From Flavobacteriales bacterium (GTDB lineage: Bacteria > Bacteroidota > Bacteroidia > Flavobacteriales_F > PHOS-HE28): a DNA stretch of 64,000 bases. The notes beneath the pieces were generated by a model. It made no database searches and had not been told where the DNA came from. It worked only from the letters and a program-made list of their open reading frames with translations. Shown here piece after piece: positions 44,560 to 51,666 of this stretch. A program made the position numbers and the translations under genes. The DNA lies in the NCBI GenBank assembly GCA_016719225.1, contig JADKAN010000005.1:345128-409127 (forward strand), given 5' to 3'. The number at the start of each line of letters is the position of its first letter. Within the stretch, counting starts at the first letter, position 1.

Positions 44560-44958
44560 ATGAAGGACATCAACATTGAAGGGAGCGCTAAGACGCCGAC
44601 CGTGAATTTCAGCGGCAGTAATGGACAAATGGACCTGCGCGGTCGCTCCATCCCGGAGAATTCCATCGAGTTCTATAAGCCCCTGATCGATTGGGTGGAC
44701 AAGTACTCCCGCGAACCGGGCGTGAAAACCACGCTACACGTGCAACTGGAATATTTCAACACAAGCTCCAGCAAATGCATCCTGGACCTGTTCAAAAAGC
44801 TGGAACTGGTGCGTGCCACTGGCAACGAGGTGGTGGTGCTCTGGCATTATGAGGCCGATGATGAGGATATGCTGGAGGCGGGTGAGGACTACCAAGCCAT
44901 CATCAACCTTCCTTTCAAGATGATACAGATCGAAGAGGAGGAAGTGGACAAGCAGTGA
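44560..44958 (+). CDS. siaC: SiaC-family signalling protein (DUF1987)
   Basis: 132 residues. MKDINIEGSAKTPTVNFSGSN begins the family, RSIPENSIEFYKPLIDWVD is the conserved N-terminal part, and LEYFNTSSSKCILDLFKKLE carries the phosphorylation site: Thr68 by my count, the same number as the Pseudomonas aeruginosa residue. VVVLWHYEADDEDMLEAGEDY and an acidic tail (QIEEEEVDKQ) follow. SiaC in its unphosphorylated form activates SiaD; here the output partner must be encoded elsewhere or differ. Confidence 0.88.
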   Translation: MKDINIEGSAKTPTVNFSGSNGQMDLRGRSIPENSIEFYKPLIDWVDKYSREPGVKTTLHVQLEYFNTSSSKCILDLFKKLELVRATGNEVVVLWHYEADDEDMLEAGEDYQAIINLPFKMIQIEEEEVDKQ

Positions 44959-45040
44959 AGCCTTTTCACAGTGCGGGACATCACTAAAGCGTGTCCCGCT
45001 GGATCAGCGATCCTTCGTCACGCAGCGGTCCGACACCGGT

Positions 45041-46366
45041 TCACCCTTTGCGGCTGTTCAGGAATCGAAGCCCGAGGAGCCGGTCGCAGCGCAGTTGGTA
45101 GTCGCGCACATAGACCAGCACCAAGTAGTCGTTCTCCGTCTGATAGTGCGAGCCTTCCAACTTTGACAGATCCGGAACCGTGGAACCTGCGGGAAGAAAA
45201 GCATACTGGTAATCCATGTATCCCTGTTTCACCAAGGCGCGTAAGGTGTAGGCCTTGCGGGCCGCATCCCAGGTGCAACGGAAGTCGCGAAGGCACTGGA
45301 AGTCGGTGACCGCGCCGTACACGTAAACATCACCGCCGGTGAGTTCTTCCGACCTTGGAAGGGTGAGGTCCACATAGACGTAGTCCGCGCTAAGGGGATC
45401 GGCACCAACAAGATCGTTCTTCACCAAGTGCTTTCCATTGATGTCCGGCATGTCCAGGTAGATGCGGTATTCGCGTTTCTCATCCGGTAAAAGGATCGCC
45501 TCATCAAGACCTTCCGGGGAAGTGATCACATGGTCCATCCGGACAGTGGAATAACGCATGCTTTTCAGGTCCACCCCGCGCCATTCGTTCCCGCCCTGGA
45601 ACAGGCCGGCGGCGGGCTGGTCGTAAACCAGTTCGGCATCGCGAACGAATTTGGGCCGGAAAGCCGTGCGCAGGTCGTCCCAGCGCATGTTCTGTAGCAC
45701 AGCCACGTACACATCACTGAAGGGGTCCGGGACGGTTATGCCCGGGTAGCGCACCGTGAGTTCCAGTTGCTGGTCGGCATCCCGCCGCTCCACGTTGCGC
45801 GTGGGAACGATCCGGGCATCCACCTGTATCCGGTTTTCAAAGACCAGCATGCGCCGGGTGAGCACAACGTCTTCCTGATCGCTACCGCGGAAGACCTTGA
45901 CCAGGTAATTGCCCGCAACTGTGGGCTTCATCATGTCGTTCGGGAACTCCACTTCGTATTCCAGGAAATGTTTCAAGGTGTTGAAGCTCTGGCGCGGCTG
46001 TGGAATGAAGTCCGTGGGAACTCCGCCCAGATATTGGCTGGGATTAAGGTCGCTGGGTATCCAGTCAGCGTTGCAATGCACCAGTGTATAGGACAGATCC
46101 TCCACGTCCGGTGAAAAGTCATCGAAGCGCAGTACCAATGGTTCGGTGCTTCCCAGCTCGATCACCGGAGGTGAAAGCTCGAAGCCCTTTTTGAAGAGCT
46201 GTACGGTCTGCACCGTGGGGCTGTAGATATGATCTTCGTACTTCAATTCCTGGGTGGAATAATACTCCTCCGTTCCGCTTATTGCAGGCTGCGCTGTGCC
46301 GCAGGAAGCCAGCATGGTCACCACCATTGATCGCAAGAGCCAAGCATGCCGTACGCAAATGTTCAT
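45041..46366 (-). CDS. Type IX secretion system plug-like protein (DUF5103)
   Basis: 441 residues from ATG 46364-46366 (MNICVRHAWLLRSMVVTML then lipobox-like ASCG; a lipoprotein signal is likely, Cys22). The family layout is clear: TQELKYEDHIYSPTVQTVQLF, VIELGSTEPLVLRFDDFSPDVEDLSYTLVHCNADWIPSDL, ARIVPTRNVERRDADQQLELTV and YVYGAVTDFQCLRDFRC with the CXC-like end, all traits of DUF5103, which from memory corresponds to the T9SS plug protein that occludes the SprA translocon when no substrate is bound. Its presence agrees with three T9SS cargo genes in this window. Confidence 0.82.
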   Translation of the reverse strand: MNICVRHAWLLRSMVVTMLASCGTAQPAISGTEEYYSTQELKYEDHIYSPTVQTVQLFKKGFELSPPVIELGSTEPLVLRFDDFSPDVEDLSYTLVHCNADWIPSDLNPSQYLGGVPTDFIPQPRQSFNTLKHFLEYEVEFPNDMMKPTVAGNYLVKVFRGSDQEDVVLTRRMLVFENRIQVDARIVPTRNVERRDADQQLELTVRYPGITVPDPFSDVYVAVLQNMRWDDLRTAFRPKFVRDAELVYDQPAAGLFQGGNEWRGVDLKSMRYSTVRMDHVITSPEGLDEAILLPDEKREYRIYLDMPDINGKHLVKNDLVGADPLSADYVYVDLTLPRSEELTGGDVYVYGAVTDFQCLRDFRCTWDAARKAYTLRALVKQGYMDYQYAFLPAGSTVPDLSKLEGSHYQTENDYLVLVYVRDYQLRCDRLLGLRFLNSRKG

Positions 46367-46438
46367 CGGTGCAAAGGAAACCACTTTCTCGCCGGGGTCA
46401 TCCGCACGGGGTCCTGAACAGGACGCAAAAGCCGGATG

Positions 46439-46550
46439 GATCGGGCGAAGCGCGCTATCCCTTGGGGTGTAGCTTCATCGCTGTAGCCGCTTTGCCGCCA
46501 CTGCTCGTGGAACAAAGAAGGTGGCTTTGAGCAAGCTCAGCCACCTTCTT
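46439..46550. repeat. Direct repeat copy 1 with hairpin
   Basis: A ~112-base unit (opening ga/tcg-gcgaagcgcgctatccc and closing in a hairpin) that recurs at 46584-46696 with roughly 80-85% identity and 145-base offset. It contains AGAAGGTGGCT (46516-46526) / AGCCACCTTCT (46539-46549). It has no coding potential on either strand. Confidence 0.8.
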
Positions 46551-46583
46551 CAAGTCAAGGGGAAAGAACGCAGACCAAGGTGG

Positions 46584-46696
46584 GATTGCGCGAAGCGCGC
46601 TATCCCTAGGAGGGTAGCTTCAACGCTGTTGCCGCTGTGCTGCCACTGATCGTGGAACAAAAAAGGTGGCTTTGAGCTACCTCAGCCACCTTCCTT
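46584..46696. repeat. Direct repeat copy 2 with hairpin (tRNA-Ser terminator)
   Basis: Second copy of the unit, adjacent to the tRNA-Ser gene. Its hairpin AAGGTGGCTTTGAG (46663-46676) / CTCAGCCACCTT (46681-46692) is followed on the minus strand by a T-run, so it acts as the tRNA terminator; copy 1 contains the same stem without the neighbouring tRNA. Confidence 0.8.
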
Positions 46697-46727
46697 GTTC
46701 CACCATCGCCCGCTGCGCGGGCAGCGT

Positions 46728-46817
46728 TGGCGGAGAGGGAGGGATTCGAACCCCCGGTACCCTTGCGAGCACTTCTGTTTTCGAGACAGACCCGATCGAC
46801 CACTCTGGCACCTCTCC
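46728..46817 (-). tRNA. tRNA-Ser (anticodon CGA)
   Basis: Acceptor stem GGAGAGG / CCTCTCC, discriminator G and an encoded CCA (46728-46730 on the plus strand as TGG). The anticodon stem TCTGT/ACAGA encloses loop CTCGAAA, anticodon CGA, reading UCG. A long variable arm (GTGCTCGCAAGGGTAC) and the T-loop GGTTCGAATCC are typical of tRNA-Ser. A minus-strand TATATTTG box lies at 46856-46863, 39 bases upstream, and a hairpin terminator follows. Confidence 0.93.
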
Positions 46818-46883
46818 AAAATCTTGCGTTGAACACCGCTCCGCCGCAAGGGCGGCAAATATAGCCGTGCCGCAAACCTCTCT

Positions 46884-46891
46884 TACATTTG
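46884..46891 (+). promoter_or_regulatory. -7 box of the haem lipoprotein/YceI unit
   Basis: TACATTTG, an exact TAnnTTTG box, 73 bases upstream of the ATG at 46965 and close to the divergent tRNA promoter. Confidence 0.45.
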
Positions 46892-46964
46892 ATCTGTTCC
46901 TGCCCTTGCCCTTGTAAGCTAAAAGCCCTGGCCAAGCCGGTTCCAATCCCCCGACAAACCACGG

Positions 46965-47339
46965 ATGAACGTTGGACAGCTGTGCTTTGGTCTATTTGTG
47001 CTTGCTGCTGTCCTAGCTTCCCCTGGTTGCTATTACGAGAATGAGCAGGACCTTTATCCCTTGGATTTTTGCGATACCGCCGCTATCACTTACAGCGGGA
47101 TCATAGAGCCCATTGTTCAAGCCAATTGCGCCATTCCTGCCTGCCATGTACCGGGCGGTTCCGGTACTGGTGACTTTACTTCCTACAACGGACTGCACGG
47201 ACAAGTGGTGAGCGGTCGGCTGCTCCCCTCCATTATGCAAGTGAGCGGTTCCGCGTTCATGCCGCCCAGCGGGAAACTCTCCGATTGTGACATCACCAAG
47301 ATCACGATCTGGGTAAATGCAGGGGCTCCGCAAAACTGA
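46965..47339 (+). CDS. Haem c-type lipoprotein with CX4CH motif
   Basis: 124 residues. The signal FGLFVLAAVLASPGC gives lipobox SPGC (Cys22). The mature part matches a Bacteroidota group of planctomycete-type cytochrome c lipoproteins: ITYSGIIEPIVQANCAIPACH, with Cys55 and Cys60-His61 making a CX4CH haem site instead of CX2CH, then PGGSGTGDFTSYNGL and AFMPPSGKLSDCDITKI (likely axial Met). Two more cysteines (CDTA, SDCD) could form a disulfide. First gene of a four-gene transcript; probably outer-membrane electron carrier. A TACATTTG box lies at 46884-46891. Confidence 0.78.
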   Translation: MNVGQLCFGLFVLAAVLASPGCYYENEQDLYPLDFCDTAAITYSGIIEPIVQANCAIPACHVPGGSGTGDFTSYNGLHGQVVSGRLLPSIMQVSGSAFMPPSGKLSDCDITKITIWVNAGAPQN

Positions 47340-47773
47340 TGCGTAAAGCAAAAAAGACCCTCCTGATCTTTGCCCTGATGATAGCTGCGGTAGCCGTGTA
47401 TCTAGGTCTGAAGGCCTATACGGTCAAAGTACCCCACGCATCAGGCCAGCAGGTCGAGATCGCCATCAGCGCAACAGATCTGTTCAATGCCTTCGCCTTG
47501 GATGAAGTAAAGGCGGGCAGGAAGTTCAACGACAAGGTGATCGAAGTGGTCGGTTCCGTGAGGGAGGTTTCACCGAGGCCGGAAGGTCGCATGAACGTAG
47601 TGCTTGAAACAGGGGACCCGATGGGAGCCGTGGTCTGTGAATTCACCGAACCGGATGAGGTACCCGCAGTGGGCAGCGCGGTAGCGATAAAGGGATTTTG
47701 TGCGGGATTTAACTTGGACGTTCTTCTTCAACGCTGCGCATTCACCCGGCCGAACCTCGATAAAGGATCATGA
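47339..47773 (+). CDS. OB-fold (tRNA_anti-like) membrane-anchored protein
   Basis: 144 residues, starting within the previous stop (TGATG). One N-terminal TM segment (KTLLIFALMIAAVAVYLGL) anchors an OB-fold of the tRNA_anti-like family: AISATDLFNAFALDEVKAGRKF, DKVIEVVGSVREVSPRPEG, NVVLETGDPMGAVVCEF and VAIKGFCAGFNLDVLLQRCAFTR. Such proteins regularly stand between a cytochrome lipoprotein and YceI in Bacteroidota. Ligand unknown; not a DNA-binding protein by location, since the OB domain is expected outside the cytosol. Confidence 0.8.
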   Translation: MRKAKKTLLIFALMIAAVAVYLGLKAYTVKVPHASGQQVEIAISATDLFNAFALDEVKAGRKFNDKVIEVVGSVREVSPRPEGRMNVVLETGDPMGAVVCEFTEPDEVPAVGSAVAIKGFCAGFNLDVLLQRCAFTRPNLDKGS

Positions 47774-48327
47774 AACGCACACATTTCCTCCTCATAGCCG
47801 CCATATCCTGGTCACCCTTGGTAGCACAGGCCCAGGATAAACTCGGCTCCCGGGATGGAGAGGTCACTTTCTTTTCCACCGCCCCGCTGGAGGACATCAC
47901 CGCGGTGAACCATAAGGTCGCGAGCGTATTCGTCCCCTCCACGGGTGCCATCGAGTTTTCCGTGCTCATCAAAGCGTTTGAATTCGAGAAAGCATTGATG
48001 CAGGAGCACTTCAATGAGAATTACCTGGAGAGCAACACCTTCCCCAAGGCGCTTTTCAAGGGGCGAGTGGTCGCTAAGAACGGTGACGATATTTCCCGAC
48101 CCGGAGTGCATGCGGTGGTCGTGGAGGGCGATCTCACCATCCACGGTGTGTCAAGACCGCTGAGCACCAACGCGACCTTGGAGGTGGGTGGTGATGGGAA
48201 AGTAAAGGCTACCTGCACCTTCGATGTGAAGCCGGAGGACCATGGCATTTCCGTGCCAAGTGTGGTGCGCGATAAGATCGCGAAAACCGTGAAGGTTTCC
48301 GTGATCATCCCTTATACCCGGCTATGA
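47770..48327 (+). CDS. YceI-family periplasmic protein
   Basis: 185 residues with signal peptide MKRTHFLLIAAISWSPLVAQAQ. The lipocalin-like YceI fold follows: GSRDGEVTFFSTAPLEDITAVNHK, STGAIEFSVLIKAFEFEKALM, HFNENYLESNTFPKALFKG and VVEGDLTIHGVSRPL. The family binds polyprenyl or other lipophilic compounds in the periplasm. The start overlaps the stop of the OB-fold gene (ATGA). It often accompanies the DUF5777 barrel encoded next. Confidence 0.92.
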   Translation: MKRTHFLLIAAISWSPLVAQAQDKLGSRDGEVTFFSTAPLEDITAVNHKVASVFVPSTGAIEFSVLIKAFEFEKALMQEHFNENYLESNTFPKALFKGRVVAKNGDDISRPGVHAVVVEGDLTIHGVSRPLSTNATLEVGGDGKVKATCTFDVKPEDHGISVPSVVRDKIAKTVKVSVIIPYTRL

Positions 48328-48343
48328 GCTGGCCTTGCGCGAA

Positions 48344-49276
48344 ATGAGATACCTCACCCTTCCGATCATCCTATTCGGCTTAGCGGGAACGGCTTCGGCA
48401 CAAGGCGATCTGTTGGACCTGCTGGGTACGGACAGTCTTGCCAAAACCTATACCACCGCGAGTTTCAAAGGTACCCGGGTGATCAACGGTCACAGTATCG
48501 AGAACGTTGCACATGGCGTTCTGGATTTCCGCATCAGTCACCGGATGGGCTTCGTGAACGAGGGTGTGAGCAATTTCTTCGGGCTGGACCAAGCCACTTT
48601 ACGCTTGGGCTTCGATTACGGCATCTCCGACCGATTGATGGTGGGCATCGGCCGTAGCAGCTACCAAAAGACCGTGGACGGCCTGCTGAAGTACAAAGTG
48701 TTGAGGCAATGCGACGCCGGTTGCTCCATGCCCGTCACGGTGGACGTGGTGCTTTCTTCCGCCGTTACCACCTTGGTCGCTGAACAAGTACCGTGATTCC
48801 GTCCTGGCCGGCCGGACTTTTTTCCCAACCGTGTATCCTACAACATCCAAGCCGTGGTGGGCCGTAAATTCACGGAAGGATCGAGCCTGCAGCTTACTCC
48901 TGGCCTGGTACACCGTAACCTGGTGACCACGGAGGCTGAGCACAATGATCTATTCAACATAGGGGTAGCTGGTCGCGCCAAGGTGAGCAAGCGTGTTGCC
49001 ATAACGGGCGAATACTTCTACGTCCTGCCGGGCCAAGGCCCGCGCGATCCATTCCACAATTCACTCGCGTTCGGCGTGGATATTGAGACAGGTGGGCACG
49101 TATTCCAGTTGCAGTTGACCAACAGCACCGGCATGTTCGAACGAGCGTTCATCACCGAGACCACCGGCGATCCGTTCGAAGGCGATATCCACTTCGGCTT
49201 CAATATCTCCAGGGTATTCACCGTTTATGACCCGAAAGCCAAGGCGCGCCGAAAAGCGGCGGAACAGGCGAAGTAG
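48344..49276 (+). pseudogene. DUF5777 beta-barrel gene, split by two compensating single-base shifts
   Basis: The frame from ATG 48344 begins with signal peptide MRYLTLPIILFGLAGTASA and reads as a DUF5777 barrel (TRVINGHSIENVAHGVLDFRI, DQATLRLGFDYGISDRLMVGIG) until TGA at 48794-48796. The rest (48854-49276; VVGRKFTEGSSLQLTPGLVHRNLV) is in the same frame. Removing one G at 48775-48776 and adding one C at 48824-48826 restores a continuous, natural-looking sequence (TTLSLNKYRDSVLAGRTFF then PNRVSYNI). The product would be a ~310-residue outer-membrane barrel. Either a real pseudogene or a pair of sequencing errors. Confidence 0.8.
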
Positions 49277-49312
49277 TACGTGCCCGGGGATCCGGCCCGC
49301 TGCAGTATGCGA

Positions 49313-49519
49313 TCAGTGCCCGTGGCCCTGCTTCGCTTTGGCAGCAGCGTTGGCACCATCCACGAGGATATACCCCGTGAAAAGTAGGACCAACATCACC
49401 AGAAAGCTAACAAGCCCTGTGGTGTTCGCGACCTCCTCCGTACTGAGCAGCGCGGACTGGAAGGGCACGAGGAAGGCCACCAGCCAGCAGAGGTAACCAA
49501 TGATCAATTTGGTGTTCAT
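49313..49519 (-). CDS. Small two-helix membrane protein
   Basis: 68 residues. Two TM helices are visible: IIGYLCWLVAFLVPFQSALLS and TGLVSFLVMLVLLFTGYILV, followed by a short basic, His-rich tail (ANAAAKAKQGHGH). It converges with the DUF5777 gene and lies upstream of gltA's stop. I recognise no family; short proteins with this pattern occur in Bacteroidota genomes near citrate synthase and respiratory genes. Confidence 0.6.
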   Translation of the reverse strand: MNTKLIIGYLCWLVAFLVPFQSALLSTEEVANTTGLVSFLVMLVLLFTGYILVDGANAAAKAKQGHGH

Positions 49520-49588
49520 GGGGGATAGGGTCGGGCCGCAAAGTAGTGAATACGGCGCTTGAGCAAGTGTCAGTTACTGGAGGCGGTA

Positions 49589-50878
49589 TTACTTCCGATC
49601 GGCCATGGGCACGTAGTTACGCTCCGTGGCCCCTGTGTAGATCTGGCGAGGACGGCTGATCGGCTCCTTATTGGCCATCATTTCCTTCCATTGCGAGATC
49701 CAGCCGGGCAGGCGGCCCAAAGCGAACATCACCGTGAACATCCGCGTGGGAATGCCGATGGCGCGATAAATGATCCCGCTGTAGAAATCAACGTTGGGAT
49801 ATAGTTTGCGCTCGATGAAGAAGTCGTCTTTCAGGGCGATCTCCTCCAATTGAAGTGCAATGTCGAGCACGGGATCCTTCACACCCAGCTTGGCCAACAG
49901 TTCGTCACAGCTTTTCTTGATGATCGTGGCGCGTGGATCGAAGTTCTTGTACACCCGGTGCCCGAATCCGAACAAACGGAACGGGTCGTTGCGGTCCTTT
50001 GCTTTGTTCACCCACTTCTGGATGTCCCCACCGTCGTTGCGGATGTTCTCGAGCATTTCGATCACTTCCTGGTTCGCTCCGCCATGCCGTGGCCCCCACA
50101 AGGCGGCGATGCCTGCGGATACCGAGCTGTATAGGTTGGCGTGCGAGCTTCCGACCATGCGCACCGTGCTGGCGCTGCAGTTCTGCTCGTGATCCGCATG
50201 CAGGATCAACAGCTTGTTCAACGCGTCCACTACCACGGGGTCCGCTGTGTACTCTTCCGTGGGAAGCCCGTACATCATATGGAGGAAATTCTCCACGTAA
50301 CCCAGCTTGTTGTCCGGGTACATGTAGGGGTGGCCCAGATTGTTCTTGTAGCTGATGGCTGCCAACGTGGGCATTTTGGCGATGAGGCGGAAGATCGTGC
50401 GCTCAACATCCTTGCTCGGCCGGTTCGGCGACTGGCTCTTCGGGTAGAAGGTGCTCAGCGAGTTGATCATCGCCGAGAGGATGCCCATCGGATGTGCGTT
50501 GCTCGGGAAGAACTGGAAGAAGTGCTTCATATCCTCATGCACCAAGGAGTGGTAGCGGATATTGCTTTCGAACGTCTCCAGTTCTTTCGCGTTCGGCAAC
50601 TCGCCGTTCAGCAGGAGGTAGGAAACTTCCAGAAAACTACCCCTTTCAGCGAGCTGCTCAATGGGATAACCACGGTAGCGAAGGATGCCCTTCTCTCCAT
50701 CCAGGAAGGTGATCGCACTGGTGGTTGCACCGGTGTTCTTGTACCCGAGATCCAGGGTGATATGCCCCGTCTCCGCCCGAAGGTTGCTGATATCGATGGC
50801 TTTTTCACCCTCGCTACCCACCATAATGGGAAATTCGTAGGTCTTGCCTTCCAAGATGATCTTCGCGGTCTCGCTCAT
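49589..50878 (-). CDS. gltA: Citrate synthase (type II)
   Basis: 429 residues, the bacterial hexameric type. ETGHITLDLGYKNTGATTSAITFLDGEKGILRYRGYPIEQLAER is typical of the N-terminal half; the catalytic triad occurs in DHEQNCSASTVRMVGSSHAN (His), the GPRHGGANQEV loop (His) and the Asp of DFYSGIIYRAIGIPTRMF. FGFGHRVYKNFDPRATI binds CoA and oxaloacetate. It condenses acetyl-CoA and oxaloacetate to citrate. A TAAATTCG-type box lies upstream (minus strand around 50920-50927). Confidence 0.97.
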   Translation of the reverse strand: MSETAKIILEGKTYEFPIMVGSEGEKAIDISNLRAETGHITLDLGYKNTGATTSAITFLDGEKGILRYRGYPIEQLAERGSFLEVSYLLLNGELPNAKELETFESNIRYHSLVHEDMKHFFQFFPSNAHPMGILSAMINSLSTFYPKSQSPNRPSKDVERTIFRLIAKMPTLAAISYKNNLGHPYMYPDNKLGYVENFLHMMYGLPTEEYTADPVVVDALNKLLILHADHEQNCSASTVRMVGSSHANLYSSVSAGIAALWGPRHGGANQEVIEMLENIRNDGGDIQKWVNKAKDRNDPFRLFGFGHRVYKNFDPRATIIKKSCDELLAKLGVKDPVLDIALQLEEIALKDDFFIERKLYPNVDFYSGIIYRAIGIPTRMFTVMFALGRLPGWISQWKEMMANKEPISRPRQIYTGATERNYVPMADRK

Positions 50879-51023
50879 GGGTGTTCGCTGAATAATGACT
50901 TCCTTTTTCCGACGGTCGCGAATTTAACGTGTACGGAGGCTGCTTGTTCCATTGTTGGTCGATTTTATGTTTCCAATTCCGGCTACACAGGCAGTCGCTG
51001 TTCGACAGTACCGCCACAAAACA

Positions 51024-51052
51024 GGCGAGGCCGCCCTTTCGGACGGCCTCGC
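51024..51052 (-). terminator. Terminator of the DUF1573 gene
   Basis: GCGAGGCCG (51024-51032) / CGGCCTCGC (51044-51052) with a ~11-base loop; on the minus strand it is followed by TGTTTTG. It lies just past the DUF1573 stop. Confidence 0.6.
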
Positions 51053-51072
51053 ACCGGTTCGTTGAACGTTGC

Positions 51073-51531
51073 TTAGTTGGAAGTAGGAGCCATGGTATTC
51101 TCCTTCACCGGGCTGGTGGGAGCTGGCGTGTCCACTGCCTTGATCTCGCCTTTGATGCGCACGATCTTCTCGGGAGCATTCACTGCATTGCTGCTGATGG
51201 TCACCGACTTGTTGATCGGGCCAACACGGTTACTATCGTACTTCACGGTAATGATGGACGTGGCGCCTGGAGCGATCGGTGCGGTCTCGCACTTGGGCAC
51301 CGTGCATCCGCAGCTGCCTTTGCAGTTGCTGATGATCAACGGCTGGTCGCCGGTATTGGTCACCTTGAACTCACAGGTGCCGTTGGCTCCTTGATCGATG
51401 GTGCCGTAATCATGCACTTCCTTGTCCAAAGTGATCATGGGGCCGCTGCCGCCAACGGTCTTGGTGTTGTCCTGGGCGAACGCGCCGAGCACGAGGGCGC
51501 TAAGGCCGAGGGTTGCGATGAACTTCTTCAT
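51073..51531 (-). CDS. DUF1573 exported protein
   Basis: 152 residues from ATG 51529-51531 (MKKFIATLGLSALVLGAFAQ signal peptide). The mature region is the DUF1573 Ig-like domain: ITLDKEVHDYGTIDQGANGTCEFKVTNTGDQPLII, NCKGSCGCTVPKCETAPIAPGATS and ITVKYDSNRVGPINKSVTI. The NCKxSCGCTVP motif carries three cysteines. Proteins of this type are common in Bacteroidota and probably act in the envelope; no biochemical role is established. A divergent MATE gene starts 135 bases away. Confidence 0.9.
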   Translation of the reverse strand: MKKFIATLGLSALVLGAFAQDNTKTVGGSGPMITLDKEVHDYGTIDQGANGTCEFKVTNTGDQPLIISNCKGSCGCTVPKCETAPIAPGATSIITVKYDSNRVGPINKSVTISSNAVNAPEKIVRIKGEIKAVDTPAPTSPVKENTMAPTSN

Positions 51532-51666
51532 GGTGCGTTTTAAGGTTTTCTTGTTTGAACGTTGCAAAGGTTGGGCGTGGTTGCATGCCGTAGTTGACTT
51601 TAACCAAAGATTAACAGCCTCGGGCAATGCGCTCTTTTCGGCGATGGCTGTTGCAACTTTGGTGCC

